NCBI GenBank assembly: GCA_014529385.2
Contig: CM043949.1
Location: 145,315,350-145,379,349 of the forward strand
Origin: Adiantum capillus-veneris
Taxonomy: Eukaryota; Streptophyta; Polypodiopsida; Polypodiales; Pteridaceae
Reading direction: 5' to 3'
Length of the DNA: 64,000 bases
Below, piece by piece: positions 46,284-56,660 of the stretch; within the stretch, counting starts at the first letter, position 1, and each line of letters opens with the position of its first letter. Both the position numbers and the translations under genes were made by a program. The notes beneath the pieces were generated by a model. That model ran no database searches. It saw nothing but the letters and a program-made list of their open reading frames with translations, and had not been told where the DNA came from.

Positions 46284-47563
46284 ATGATCCCCTTTGCAAA
46301 AAAAAAACAAAACACCATTTCAAAAGCTTCAAAGGAGATCTTTAGATCGCAAGGCATGAAAAATGTGGACCTTTGGTTGGACGGCATAATGTATCCCAAG
46401 CATCCTATCACAAACTCTATTGCATCTTTTGAGGATATAACTTTCTTGGTGAACTATGTGGGAGATAGACCCAATGGCTTGTATAAATATACCAAATAGT
46501 GGCCGCAATAAATGATTTTTTGCAACAAGAGAGAGACATTGCATGCAAGAAAAACATGCACTACACCAAAAATTTGTGCAATGTATTCAACAGGTTGAAG
46601 GAAACAAGGATACCATGAAGGAGCTTAGTAAAAAACTTAGAGAAAACAAAACAGTGCTAGGTCTTTGCCAAAGAGAGAGAAGACTACGGGACATCAAGGA
46701 ATTGAAGGTTGGCTTGGGAGGAATCAAGAAAAGAGTGCAAGCCATCAAGTAAGTACATCTATGCATCTATCCTTGCCAAGTTTATATTCCTAGACTCTCA
46801 GACATATCTCTTATGTTTGATATACATGCCTAGATCTTTGCTTCATGACGACCAGGAAGTGGAGTGAAACACAACAACCTCCTCAGCACCTTATGGCCTC
46901 ATACTCAATCACAAAAACATCGTTGGCCTCTTTGACGACAAGCACTATGTTAAGATCATTGCTAAGAAGATTGATAGTCTTTTAAAGGAGAACCAACTAC
47001 ATGCACGAGAAGTTCAGTCAATTTTGAATGAAGCTGGAATATCCAATAAGGGATACACTACAATTTACAAGGATGTGCTGTCATTTGTAGTTTTATTAAG
47101 AAAGGGTTTAGCATCTTAATTCCTCGCACTCAGGTTTCTGCAGACACATGTTAAAAATATTCATATCAAGCACACCCTGCTTTCAAACCCTTTCTTTATT
47201 AAAAAAACAAGACTGAAAGTTTACAAGGAGGTGCTTTGAACTCTGGGTAGTCCTTTGACATAGAGATCTCCGAAAGGGGAGGAAATGATATATGAAAAGT
47301 ATAACAATATTTTTTATAATTTGATTACTTTGAAAACATACATTGTGCATCTATTTGATGCTACTCCCAGTGCAATGGTGTCCTAAAGTATGTCATCAAA
47401 ATAGATGAGTGTGAGCTTGTAAAGGAGATGAATGTTGAGCGAGTCACAATCACATTCATGAATAGAGATCTCGATGCAAACATTGGACTAGATGATCCCA
47501 AAAATTTTAATGTGCAATTTGAGGATAACATTTTCCTTCTTGCAACCTTCAAGATGAGCTAAC
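46284..47563 (+). pseudogene. Unidentified gene-like segments, possibly spliced
   Basis: Several plus-strand segments read like real protein. One is 46284-46499 (MKNVDLWLDGIMYPKHPITN, FLVNYVGDRPNGLYKYT). A second at 46543-46752 is rich in Lys and Glu and ends at a possible donor, AA|GTAAGT. Another at about 46900-47118 contains VGLFDDKHYVKIIAKKIDSL and HAREVQSILNEAGISNKGYT. The last is at about 47380-47563, with ECELVKEMNVERVTITFMNR and a stop. They are split by frame changes that could be introns or mutations. I recognise no family. They do not resemble the surrounding retroelements and could be a host gene fragment or an unknown transposon protein. Confidence 0.4.
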
Positions 47564-47604
47564 ACTATACTGAAACTCAATTAACATTACGATTTTTCTT
47601 ACTC

Positions 47605-48722
47605 TTTCAATGCTACATGGTTCAGAATCACTTCTAGATACCTTGTTCCCTGCTTGCATCCTTCTTGCACCCAAGGTTTTATAGAGGGTATGCCAAACCC
47701 TTCATCTAAACACTGCTCAAAACCACTACTTTTTCCATCATTATAACCAACACTCAAATTTGGTAGCTTAGGGGTTATCATCAATATTTTCCTTCCCTTT
47801 TTTTGATACATTTGAAGAGTTAGCAGGACTTACTCTTTTACACGCTCACCATGAAGTCTAGAACTTCGTGACCCTTGTAGCCCACTCAGAACTTGCAAGT
47901 GACCCTTGTTGCCCACTTAGAACTTGCAATTGTGCACCTACTTTTTGTTTTGGTCACATTCTCGTTTAGATCATCCCCTAGACCATCTTTCACATCAGCA
48001 TAACAACTTTCCATTTCATCAAGATAAAATTTTTGCTCACCCTCACTTTACCTATGATAGAATTGTAACATTTGTATGTCTTTTGCTCAAGGGAATAACC
48101 AATGAACACACATTTTTCTTTCAGGTCAAGCTTGCTTCGATTCTTAGCTCATCCGACACATTCACATAAGCTATGCATCCGAGCACTTTCAAATATAATA
48201 TATCCGATTTTTTACCATAAAACTTCTCTTTTGGTGTCATAACATGTACTCTAGCATTAGGAGTCCTATTCATAATATAAACACATGTAGCAACAGCCTC
48301 AATCCAATAACAATCAGGCGTGTCCTTCTCATTCATGAACACTCTAGTAACTTCTACAGTGTGCCTATTCTTCCTCTCAATGACACTATTTTGTTGCGGA
48401 GTATACCTGCATGAAAATTGCCTCTAAATTCCATCGGTTTTTAGAATACCATTGAATTTTTTGAAGAAGTACTCTCCACCTCCATCTGACCTCATGCACT
48501 TTACATGTTTCCCAATCTAATTATCAACCATAACTTTGTAATTTTGAAAGTGCATAAACACCTCACTTTCCTGCTTGTGATGAAATAGACCCATACCTTC
48601 CTCACATGGTCATCAATGAAATAGACCCATACCTTCCTCGTATGGTCATCAATGAAACTCACATAATATCTACAGCCACCCATAGATGTAGTCTTTAATG
48701 GACCCCATACATTTGTTGGCAT
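47605..48722 (-). pseudogene. Ty1/copia integrase and linker, broken
   Basis: Integrase core at 48722-48501: VWGPLKTTSMGGCRYYVSFI then DDHTRKVWVYF. A ~40-bp tandem duplication (about 48577-48655) repeats FIDDH.RKVWVYF. The C-terminal part at 48342-48121 reads CYWIEAVATCVYIMNRTPNA, KEKFYGKKSD and KVLGCIAYVNV, typical of copia integrase. The linker to RT follows to 47605. Stops and the duplication inactivate it. Confidence 0.85.
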
Positions 48723-48739
48723 TCAATCCAATGCACTCC

Positions 48740-49051
48740 TTCTTACATGCTTATCATGAGGGAAGGATTCTTTTTCCTATTTTCCAAAATGACAAGATTC
48801 ACAAATTTTTTACATCTCAATTTGTGTTTGGAGTAAAAGAAGTTCTTATTGTAGGGTATCTGTGTGGTCCCTATGGTAGAAGACCTTGTCTATAAAGGTG
48901 GATACAATTCACAAAATCAAGGAGACCTATGTAAGTGTCACTTAGGTGCGGAGATTTTGAGGTCCATGTGTCTTCTATGTCATATGGCTTCCCCATTATG
49001 CACATGTAGTTGATCCTCTATACCTATTGCTTATAAAGAACCACAAATTCA
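48740..49051 (+). pseudogene. Gypsy RT fragment, first part (continues at 56345)
   Basis: The frame at 48698-48895 contains QFVFGVKEVLIVGYLCGPYG, and further broken sequence runs to ACCACAAATTCA at 49051. It matches 24997-25310. It is interrupted twice, by the hairpin element at 49052-49457 and the CACTA element at 49497-56344. The short host stretch between them (49458-49496) keeps the ATATGTACATATAAGAGC phrase of the family. Confidence 0.7.
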
Positions 49052-49457
49052 TTAGGCAAAATTTGGACTCACAAAGGGGCCCTTTAAGGAGTTTGACTTT
49101 ACCTCTCTCTACCAAAACGGGCACATGGATAAATTTTTGCAAAGAAACTCCAAAGTTGGGGGAGGTTTGACAGTTAGAATTTCCTCTTCAAGCTCTATCT
49201 ACTGATATATAGCACGCCATGAGATTCCTCATATTTTAGAGCCTCATAGTGAATCAAAAAAAGAATCTTCTAAAATATGAGGAATCTCATGGTGTGCTAT
49301 ATATCAGTAGATAGAGCTTGAAGAGGAAATTCTAACTGTCAAACCTCCGCCAACTTTGGAGTTTGTTTACAAAAATTTATCCATGCGCCCGTTTTGGTAG
49401 AGAGAGGTAAAATCAAACTCCTTAAAGGGCCCCTTTGTGAGTCCAAATTTTTCCTAA
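49052..49457. mobile_element. 406-bp near-perfect hairpin (foldback MITE)
   Basis: Left arm 49052-49240 and right arm 49269-49457 are inverted repeats of about 189 bp with only scattered mismatches around a loop of about 28 bases. The ends read TTAGGCAAAATTTGGACTC and, reverse complemented, TTAGGAAAAATTTGGACTC. The sister copies at 25310 and 9145 lack it. Target duplication is unclear: the flanks are AATTCA on the left and TGTGAATT on the right. It has no coding capacity. A transcript through it would fold into a long double-stranded hairpin. Confidence 0.85.
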
Positions 49458-49529
49458 TGTGAATTGACATATGTACATATAAGAGCTATGAAGAGGCACT
49501 ACAAGAGGTTGTGTGCTCTTGTGACGTTG

Positions 49530-49760
49530 TTAGCGACGGAAATACACTGGGTTTTTATAACCCCCGGCGTCGCTAAAACCGTCGCTAATAGCGTCGCTAC
49601 GAGAGCGTCGCTATATGCGACGCTATAGGTGTCGCTATAAGCGTCGCTATATAGAGACGCTCATAGCGACGGCTATAGCGACGTTTACACAGAAGTCTAT
49701 AGTGACGCTCCAGAGCCATAAATAGCGACGGTTATAGCGACGCCCGAGAGATATTTTTTT
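49530..49760. repeat. CACTA subterminal TAGCGACG motif cluster
   Basis: About 12 copies of AGCGACG or its complement CGTCGCT (some with one change) are packed in 230 bp, several in inverted pairs. In CACTA elements such subterminal repeats are binding sites of the TnpA-like protein. The cluster is on the 3' side of the genes. Confidence 0.85.
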
Positions 49761-50122
49761 TGTGATAGGGCATTGAATGCCCTGCCACCCATCAACCATA
49801 TTGTACTTGATTCACTTTTTAAAAAAAGTGCAAGGGTAGATAATAGACCCAAAATAGTCACCCACAAGACGCATTGTTTGCAAAATTGACAAGCGTAAAA
49901 TTGACAATTGTACACATCATAGGCAAAATGAATTGATTGGCAAATGTAATAATGACAATTGTACATCATCATAGGCATAAAGAATTGATTGGCAAAATGA
50001 ACTGCGGTGACAAATGTAATAATATACATGGTTCAAAAAGACGTATAAAATCCGTCTCATGATACATAAGCTATGAGAAACCCTAAACTAATGCTATCTA
50101 GCTACGGCTAAACTGACGTCGT

Positions 50123-51153
50123 CTAGTCAGACGTCTCATCGCGTCCAAGAGGCGTATCTGTCGGATTCTACAAAAAAAGACAATAAGACAGATTTCAGTA
50201 AGTATAAACATATAACGACATTTATAAAACAATACAAAAAATAGAAAAGAGTAAACCCTAATACAAACCATGCCGCCGCGAGAACTGAGAATGTCCATCA
50301 GGGCGTTTAAGCCCTTCCTGCCTGCGTACTCACGCTCGTACGGTGTGGGATCACGTCCTGTCATCGACCACTGTCAAAACATACAAAGATTTCATTATGT
50401 TAGAATTAAAAAACTCATAAACCCTAAACTATCGAACATAAAGAGCAATGCGAAAATACTTACAAAATCGGCCTCAAATGATGCCCATCCACCGCTCCCC
50501 AAGTGGTGCGAGCTCCCTGCCTCTACTTGCGCTCTGGATGCATCCTTTTGTTGCTTCCACTTGTCGCGATTCTCGCGCGCTGCTTTCTTCGCATTCTTCC
50601 AATCTTCTTTGGCTAGCCAATCTGGCCTGTTCCACCCATGCTTGATTGCTTTTTGCACTTCGGAACGCTTGTGTTTGCAGTATTCGCGCATTCGAATCTT
50701 CATCAGGTCTTCATTGAAGTGCTGATCCCGTGTTGGAACGGGAAACTCATCATGAAGTATGCTGATGACTGTGTCTTTTAAATCACTTGGTACCTCACTC
50801 CATTTGTTTAGTATGTAGTGTCTAAACAGCTGAGAGCAAAGACCACGCATGCGCGAGATCACCTTCTTGCCGTCATCATCCATGATGATGCCACCGCTGA
50901 AGTCGACGGAGTAAGGCAAGCCCTCTGGCCGGTGACGCGTGAACCTGGGTGTCCTGGCAGGGGTCTCTAGCGGCGTGTAGATGGGGGTACGGACATCAGG
51001 TGTCTCCACCGGCGTCTAGCCCCCGAAGCGAGGAGTGTCGAGTGGGGTGGCTCCTGGCGAAGTAGGTAGAGGTGTGTAGATGCTAGGAACAGTCAGCCGC
51101 ACAAAACCTGGCGTAGATGGCGATGCTGTGGCTGGTGTCGACCTTGACACCAT
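50123..51153 (-). pseudogene. CACTA second ORF (TnpA / plant transposase_24-like), one stop
   Basis: A three-exon model fits: 51153-50464, 50370-50269 and 50167-50123, all phase 0 with GT-AG introns. It starts MVSRSTPATASPSTPGF in a Thr/Pro-rich region and has a TAG at 51018-51016. It then continues TPVETPDVRTPIYTPLETPA, followed by a basic domain with KWSEVPSDLK, WLAKEDWKNAKKAARENRDK and SSHHLGSGGW. This recalls the plant En/Spm transposase_24 family, which binds subterminal repeats. After the stop the first Met is well downstream (MDDDGKK), so the TAG probably matters. If read through, the product is 278 codons. Confidence 0.65.
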
Positions 51154-54149
51154 GCTGCTGTGTATGACTTATACTACAACGAACAAAGATTATGAGTGGC
51201 CGTTCAAACGTTTAGAAATAAAGTCACTAGCTAGTCGTACATTGCAAACTTACTTTGGTCGCGCAACCCCGGGAGTACTCCCACTCTTCCTCAGTCACTT
51301 CGTCACCGCATTGTTGTGCGCTTTTCAATTGGTTGTGCAACCATCTTAAGCTCATGAATGTTGGTAGGCTCTCCAGACCCGTCGGATAGTGCATCGGTGG
51401 TCGTCTTCCACGTCTCCACTCGATTCGTGCCCTTTGTCGCTCTTGCTTTGCATCCTCATATTGTGAAATCCACTTTTGCATCACTGAATTGTGAAGCATG
51501 CAAAATCGGTTGATTTTAGCCTCTAGATCTTCCGTCATCTTCTTCTCAACACCGAGATTGCACATGACAATCCCAGATATGTGCTCATCATCTATGGTTC
51601 GCCATAGCGTGTCCCGGGCTTTATCAAATCCGTCTAGCCACTCTCCAATGTACACTAGGGACTCTGATACCAACCAACCTTCTGCCATGCTACCCTCCGG
51701 ACGTGCCTTTTGACACACATATCCCTTAAGCGTTTTCATGAAACGTTCTAAGAAGAACATCCATCTGGAATGAACTGTGCCAGCTATTTCCACCTCATCA
51801 ACTATGTGAACAAGAAGATGCACCTGAATGGTTAGCATGGTAGTAGGAAAATGTTTCTCAAACATGCACACAAGCTCCGCAGCATTTAGTTTGGCGAATG
51901 GTATGGAGTCTACGTTGATCTCCTTTTGTGAGATCCATTGCACCAGTTTTGCAAGTTTGTAGATTGTGTTACGGATGTCGAGAGACAAACATCCCTCAAT
52001 GGCAACCGATAAAATAAACTGTAAAGTATGTGCAGCAATGATATTAAAGTCCACATTTTATGCAATGATATTAAAGTCCACTATGAACGTACCTGACACA
52101 TTTTATGCCAATCGTGTGACTTCAAACCGGTAAGCTTTCCTTCTTTAGTAAAACACGTTCGGAGTGAGTGCATTACGCCAGTGGGGGTCCGCAAAGATCG
52201 AATGGTCTCTTTTACTTTGCGTTCTTGGGCTCCTGTGAAAATCCATGGTGCTTTAGGGAGTTTTATCGATCCATCAGATGCTGTTTGCAGCCAATATTGC
52301 TCCATACGATCCACATTTCTGAGGTCAACTCTGATTTCCAAAGTATCTTGCTTGCCGGTCAGATGGTCCCATAGTAGATTACCCACATTCTTGAATATGT
52401 GCATTGGATCGAGCAAGTGATTGATCATGAGTCGGGGCCAGTATGGTAACTCGTACCATAGAGATAGTCTCTTCATCCCTGGAGGCAATCTGTCATCGCA
52501 CATCTCCTTCTGCTCTAACCATGCTTGTGCAGACATCCTTGGTGGCTCTCTTCCCAAAAAGCCGTCGCGTAACACATGATTCTCTGGAAGATACGCTTGA
52601 TGACCTTCGTAGATTTGCTTCTTCAGTGAGGGCGCCCTACGTGCATTCAGTCTAGGTCCACATGTGACACATGCTCTGTATCCGCTTGTTTGAAGCCCTG
52701 CATGTATACACATGATAATATATCAACTATGGGAAAAAACAAGATTTACAGTGTCTGAGTGAGGAGTGTCAATAGATCACCTGAGCATTCTGTTAGCCCG
52801 GGATAGTCATGCATGGTCCACATTAGAATGCCTCTGATCAAAGCATTCCGTCGTCCTGTGTGTCGGCTCATATCCACCACCTCTATGCCAATCCACAATT
52901 GTTGTAGCTCTTCCAATAGTGGACGAAGATACACATCCATATTCTCCACTTTATATCGCCCTGGCACAATCAAGCTTAGCCATAGGTTCCCCTTCTTCGT
53001 AGTCAACCACGGGGGAATGTTGTAGTTAACGATGACAATGGGCCATACACTATAAGATGTTGATCTTTGACCAAATGGATTTACGCCATCCATAGCCAGG
53101 CCTAAGCGCAAATTTTGAGCTTCCCTGGCAAAATCCGACCATGTTCCATCTATATGTTTCCAGGCTGCGCAATCTGCAGGAATTCGTAGCACACCATCCG
53201 AAGATTTATTCTCTTCATGCCATGATGCTAGGGCGGCCATGGACTTACATTCGAAGAAATGCTTGATTCGAGGAAGCAGAGGAAAATGTCGCAAAACCTT
53301 TTGTGGAATTTTTGTCCCGTGGAGATCTACTCGATATCTTTCGGAATCACATTTCGGACACTTCTCCATGTCTATGTATTCCCCTCTGAAAAGAATGCGG
53401 TCATTAGGACAAGCATGGATAGAATTGTAATCCATCCCCAAGTTTCGCAAAATCTTTCTTGCTTCATCTCGGGAATCTGGCATCACATTGTCAGCTGGTA
53501 GTATGTGCTCTTTAAGCAATCTACACAACATAAAAATACGATACAGTCGTGTAAAAATCTATCAGATCATTATACATTTAGAGTTTTATTAAAGTAAACT
53601 AATTGTAATAGATCACCTGAAAAGCGCTGTGACGCTAGTGTCACTCCATCCAAACTTTGCCTGCATGTTGAGAAGAACCAGGAGTGCTTTCAATCTAGAC
53701 ATACGTGCTCCATTATACAATGGCGTATCGGCTTCACTTTTCATATCATCATAGATAAGCCTTTCTGAATCCATGATCGTCTCGATCATTTCATCAATCT
53801 CGGGCTCAAACATTGCCTCGTTGGGAATGTGCTCTGCATGATCATCCCCCGAGCTGTCAGAGGCTACATCTTGTGGCCTCACATATGCTGCTTGACCAAA
53901 GCACCTGCGAACACGTCTATTGGGTTGCAAGATTGCTGCTTGTTGGCCAGCGTCAGATTCCGACGAGTTATAATTGGCAACAACTCGATCTATAATAGAT
54001 GGATCGAACTCGCCAAATTTGCGAACGTGCTGCAAAGAAACACGTCTTGTCCGTCGCACAGCATGCTTGCATTGATTACAAGGACATAAGACCCTCGTTG
54101 AGAGATAGGTGTTTCGGTTGGACGCTCCCACATCCTCGTCACTACTCAT
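51093..54149 (-). CDS. CACTA tnp2-type transposase, apparently intact, five exons
   Basis: Proposed exons are 54149-53617, 53520-52781, 52697-52093, 52018-51254 and 51173-51093. All four introns are GT-AG and 74-98 bases long. Total coding length is 2724 bases, exactly 908 codons with no internal stop. The ATG is the first after an in-frame stop. Domains: N-terminal LCPCNQCKHAV (transposase-associated); tnp2 core with CPKCDSERYR, LRLGLAMDGVNPFGQRST and LMWTMHDYPG, whose Asp residues are candidates for catalysis; then DPMHIFKNVGNLLWDHL; then DUF4218 with HLLVHIVDEVEI, SRWMFFLERFMKTLKGYV and ARPEGSMAEG. It would cut at the CACTA ends. The last exon overlaps the start of the second ORF in another frame. 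Confidence 0.85.
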
Positions 54150-54211
54150 AATGAGGATAAAAATCTTATAACCTGGACAACAAATTTAATATTCTATTGG
54201 AATTCTTCGTC

Positions 54212-54212
<1 letters not shown>

Positions 54213-54297
<85 letters not shown>
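54213..54297. repeat. (CT)n microsatellite upstream of transposase
   Basis: About 42 CT repeats, 64 bases upstream of the transposase ATG. CT tracts are common in plant 5' leaders, so it may lie in the promoter or untranslated leader. Confidence 0.9.
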
Positions 54298-54299
<2 letters not shown>

Positions 54300-54560
54300 C
54301 TCACATTCTCTAGTCATGTCCAATCCTCGCACACCTCGGTCTAGAGGTGCACGGAGATCAGAACCACCGGGTTATAATCTCGTCTTTATTGGTCAATACC
54401 TATATTTGTGGGTACAAGAAATCTACAGACCCACGTCTACATGATACTGCATGTAGTGGACAAAACCCCTTTGCCTCTTCTCTATCTGTAGCACTTCACA
54501 GCATCTTAACATCTTTTCACAGTAGATCTTTTCATTGTTCGTCTAACTCTAAACCCTAAA

Positions 54561-54740
54561 CCGTAAGTAATTCTTGCGTGGACTCGATCTAACGTAAATA
54601 AGCGTAAATCTAAATAAACGTAACTCTAACTAAAAATAAACCTAAATCTAATTTAACGCAAGTCTACATCTAACCTAATCTTTAACGTCTTTTGGGATAG
54701 TTTCCTTGACGTTAAAACTCTCTTCTTCCTCTGTGTGTGT
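54561..54740. repeat. Internal CACTA direct repeat, copy 1
   Basis: An AT-rich segment with AACGTAAATCTAA-type short repeats, then CTACATCTAACCTAATCTTTAACGTCTTTT and a GT run. The same series recurs at about 55280-55460, on the other side of the captured fragment. Confidence 0.7.
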
Positions 54741-54889
54741 GTGTGTGTGTGTGGGTAAACCTAAATAAACCTAAGTCTAATCTAATATAACATAAATCTA
54801 AATCTAACGTAAATTATGTTATATTAAAAACAAAGAACTAAACTAACACGGATTATAAGAACCTTAAAACTGATTTAACACATAATTTT

Positions 54890-55250
54890 TCACATAACTC
54901 GGCAGGAGTTGGCATTCTCATCACTAAAGATGTGAGAGTTAACTTCCGGCGGTGACGCTGCCTCATCTCCATCCACATCTGATGACAGCAATTGGCCCTT
55001 TGGACCGTTCTTGCTCTTGTTACTAACTTTGAAGTTGCTGTTGAATGACTAGAGGTTGTCTAGATGGTCATTGTCGGGGATGTAGTGACTCTTGCCGCCC
55101 TGAAGATCCACCGTCTTCCCTATCTTCTGAAGACATTTCACCAGTACTTTTGGATCAACGGAGCCCACCATGAGTGAAGGCAGCAATACCCTATATTCCA
55201 TTGAGTGCTTTCTTTACCCGCTTCATGCAGGCATCGCAGTCTATGGAGAC
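54890..55250 (-). pseudogene. Captured HMA-domain (HIPP-like) gene fragment inside CACTA
   Basis: The minus strand reads VSIDCDACMKRVKKALNGI, the CxxC metal-binding helix region of a heavy-metal-associated domain. After a stop and frameshift it reads GSVDPKVLVKCLQKIGKTVD then LQGGK, the last strand and helix of the same domain, followed by a hydrophilic tail (KSKNGPKGQLLSSDVDGDEA). This order matches plant HMA-domain proteins such as the HIPP family. It is not a transposon gene and lies between the two internal direct repeats, so capture of host sequence is the simplest reading. It carries stops and a frameshift. Confidence 0.7.
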
Positions 55251-55279
55251 CTAAATCTAATCTAATATAACGTAAATCT

Positions 55280-55460
55280 AAATCTAGCGTAAATAAACGT
55301 AAATCTAACTAAAAATAAACATAAATCTAATCTAATTTAACTTAAATAAATCTAAATCTAATTTAACGTAAGTCTACATCTAACCTAATCTTTAACGTCT
55401 TTTAGGATAGTTTCCTACGACGTTATAACTCTCTTCTTCTTGTGTGTGTGCGGGTGTGTG
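55280..55460. repeat. Internal CACTA direct repeat, copy 2
   Basis: A repeat of 54561-54740 with small changes (CTACATCTAACCTAATCTTTAACGTCTTTTAGGATAG). The two copies bracket the captured fragment, consistent with acquisition or duplication by template switching. Confidence 0.7.
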
Positions 55461-55646
55461 GATGTGTGTGCCAATAAAAAGAGATAAATGGTATAACCTT
55501 TCTATCACCCATGCCAAGTATGATAGATTGGTTATGCCATTTCCCTCTTGAATAATAGGTCTTGAGTTCAACTCCTCGTCGGCTAGATCTTTAGGTCTTT
55601 TAATTTTAATTAGTTTCCTACGACGTTAAATTAGTTTCTCTCTCTT

Positions 55647-55895
55647 TCTCTCTCAATGTGTGTGCATTTTCTTGTTTATGCATGTTTTCTCTCTCTTTTC
55701 CTCTCTCAATGTGTGCGTTTTTTGTTTATGCATGTCCTCTCTCTCTTTTCCTCTCTCAATGTGTGCGTTTTTTGTTTATGCATGTCCTCTCTCTCTTTTC
55801 CTCTCTCAATGTGTGCGTTTTTTGTTTATGCATGCTCTCTCTCTCTTTTCCTCTCTCAATGTGTGTGTGCATTCTTTGTTTATATATGTTTGTGT
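55647..55895. repeat. 50-bp minisatellite, about five units
   Basis: Units begin CTCTCTCAATGTGTG at 55647, 55701, 55751, 55801 and 55851. Each contains GTTTATGCATG and ends CTCTCTCTTTTC. The middle three are almost identical. The period is 50 bases. Confidence 0.9.
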
Positions 55896-55919
55896 GCGTT
55901 TTTGTTTATGTTTGTACTC

Positions 55920-55920
<1 letters not shown>

Positions 55921-56018
<98 letters not shown>

Positions 56019-56027
56019 AAAACACTA

Positions 56028-56068
<41 letters not shown>

Positions 56069-56152
56069 GAGAGAGAAAGAGGGGAAGGGAACATGAGACT
56101 GAGGAGAGGGAAGGAGCATACCTGGCTCTCCTTCCTCTCCTCGTGTGTGTGT

Positions 56153-56190
<38 letters not shown>
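55921..56190. repeat. (CT)n, (GT)n and (GA)n tracts near right CACTA end
   Basis: A CT run at about 55921-56018, GT runs at 56030-56051 and 56143-56189, and GA runs at about 56051-56070 and 56198-56225. All reading frames here are simple-repeat artefacts. Confidence 0.9.
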
Positions 56191-56244
56191 AGAAGAAAGA
56201 GAGAGAGAGAGAGAGAGAGGGAGAGCGTTACCTGCTCCTTGCTT

Positions 56245-56293
56245 GAGGGCGCCGAAAAACTCAGATCTGAGATCTGAGTTTTTGGGCGCTCTC
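56245..56293. repeat. 49-bp palindrome near right CACTA end
   Basis: GAGGGCGCCGAAAAACTCAGATCT pairs with AGATCTGAGTTTTTGGGCGCTCTC across a one-base centre, with only two mismatches. It is 50 bases inside the CACTA terminus and could be a hairpin or protein-binding site. Confidence 0.85.
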
Positions 56294-56344
56294 TGTTTTT
56301 TTTTTAAGCCTAGCCGGCGTCGCTATGAATAGCCTCTTGTAGTG

Positions 56345-56660
56345 AGGTTAAAAGAGTGATTCCAGTGTGCCCCAACTTTGAGAGTGGATTATGCATGTGG
56401 AAGGCATGTCATTGTGATAGTGGATACAAGTCCTATAGGGACACAGGCATCTCAAATGAGTGTCCCAATGTGATCCCAATATTTAATTAGGCTTTAGGTA
56501 TTTTTTTCACTTCTTTGTCAAAACTTTGGGGAGGGCAATTTTCTAAGGGGGTGCTTAAGGTCCCTAGGCTAGTATATAAGAAACACTAGCCTTCTTTGTC
56601 TTATCATTTATTCCATTTCTTGATTTTTTCATACAACTCTCTCTCTATCTCTCTCTCTCT
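56345..56660 (+). pseudogene. Gypsy RT fragment, second part (continues 48740-49051)
   Basis: After the CACTA element the fragment resumes with AGGTTAAAAGAGTGATTCC and reads FESGLCMWKACHCDSGYKSY, RDTGISNECPNV, as at 25380-25480 and 9060-8950. It ends in a short CT tract and CCCCCCTCATGTATT, which leads to block U. Confidence 0.75.

Larger units (their letters stand above)
49497..56344 (-). mobile_element. Complete CACTA (En/Spm-type) transposon, 6848 bp
   Basis: The terminal inverted repeat CACTACAAGAGG is present at 49497 and, inverted, at 56333-56344. The 3-bp target duplication AGG is at 49494-49496 and 56345-56347. The sister copy at 25338 (GCTTTGAAGAAGTTAAAAG) shows the empty site. The left subterminal region has about a dozen copies of a TAGCGACG motif in both orientations; the right end has far fewer. 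Inside, on the minus strand, are a five-exon tnp2-type transposase gene and a second ORF. About 2.2 kb of upstream sequence contains microsatellites and a captured host-like fragment. It is the best preserved element in the window. Confidence 0.95.

Noticed and set aside
46500-46760. Charged frame as a coiled-coil host protein
   Set aside because: Too short and frame-shifted relative to its neighbours to call a gene alone; included in the unidentified gene-like segment.
50270-50725. 151-codon plus-strand ORF
   Set aside because: It is antisense to the exons and intron of the second CACTA ORF and has no domain of its own.
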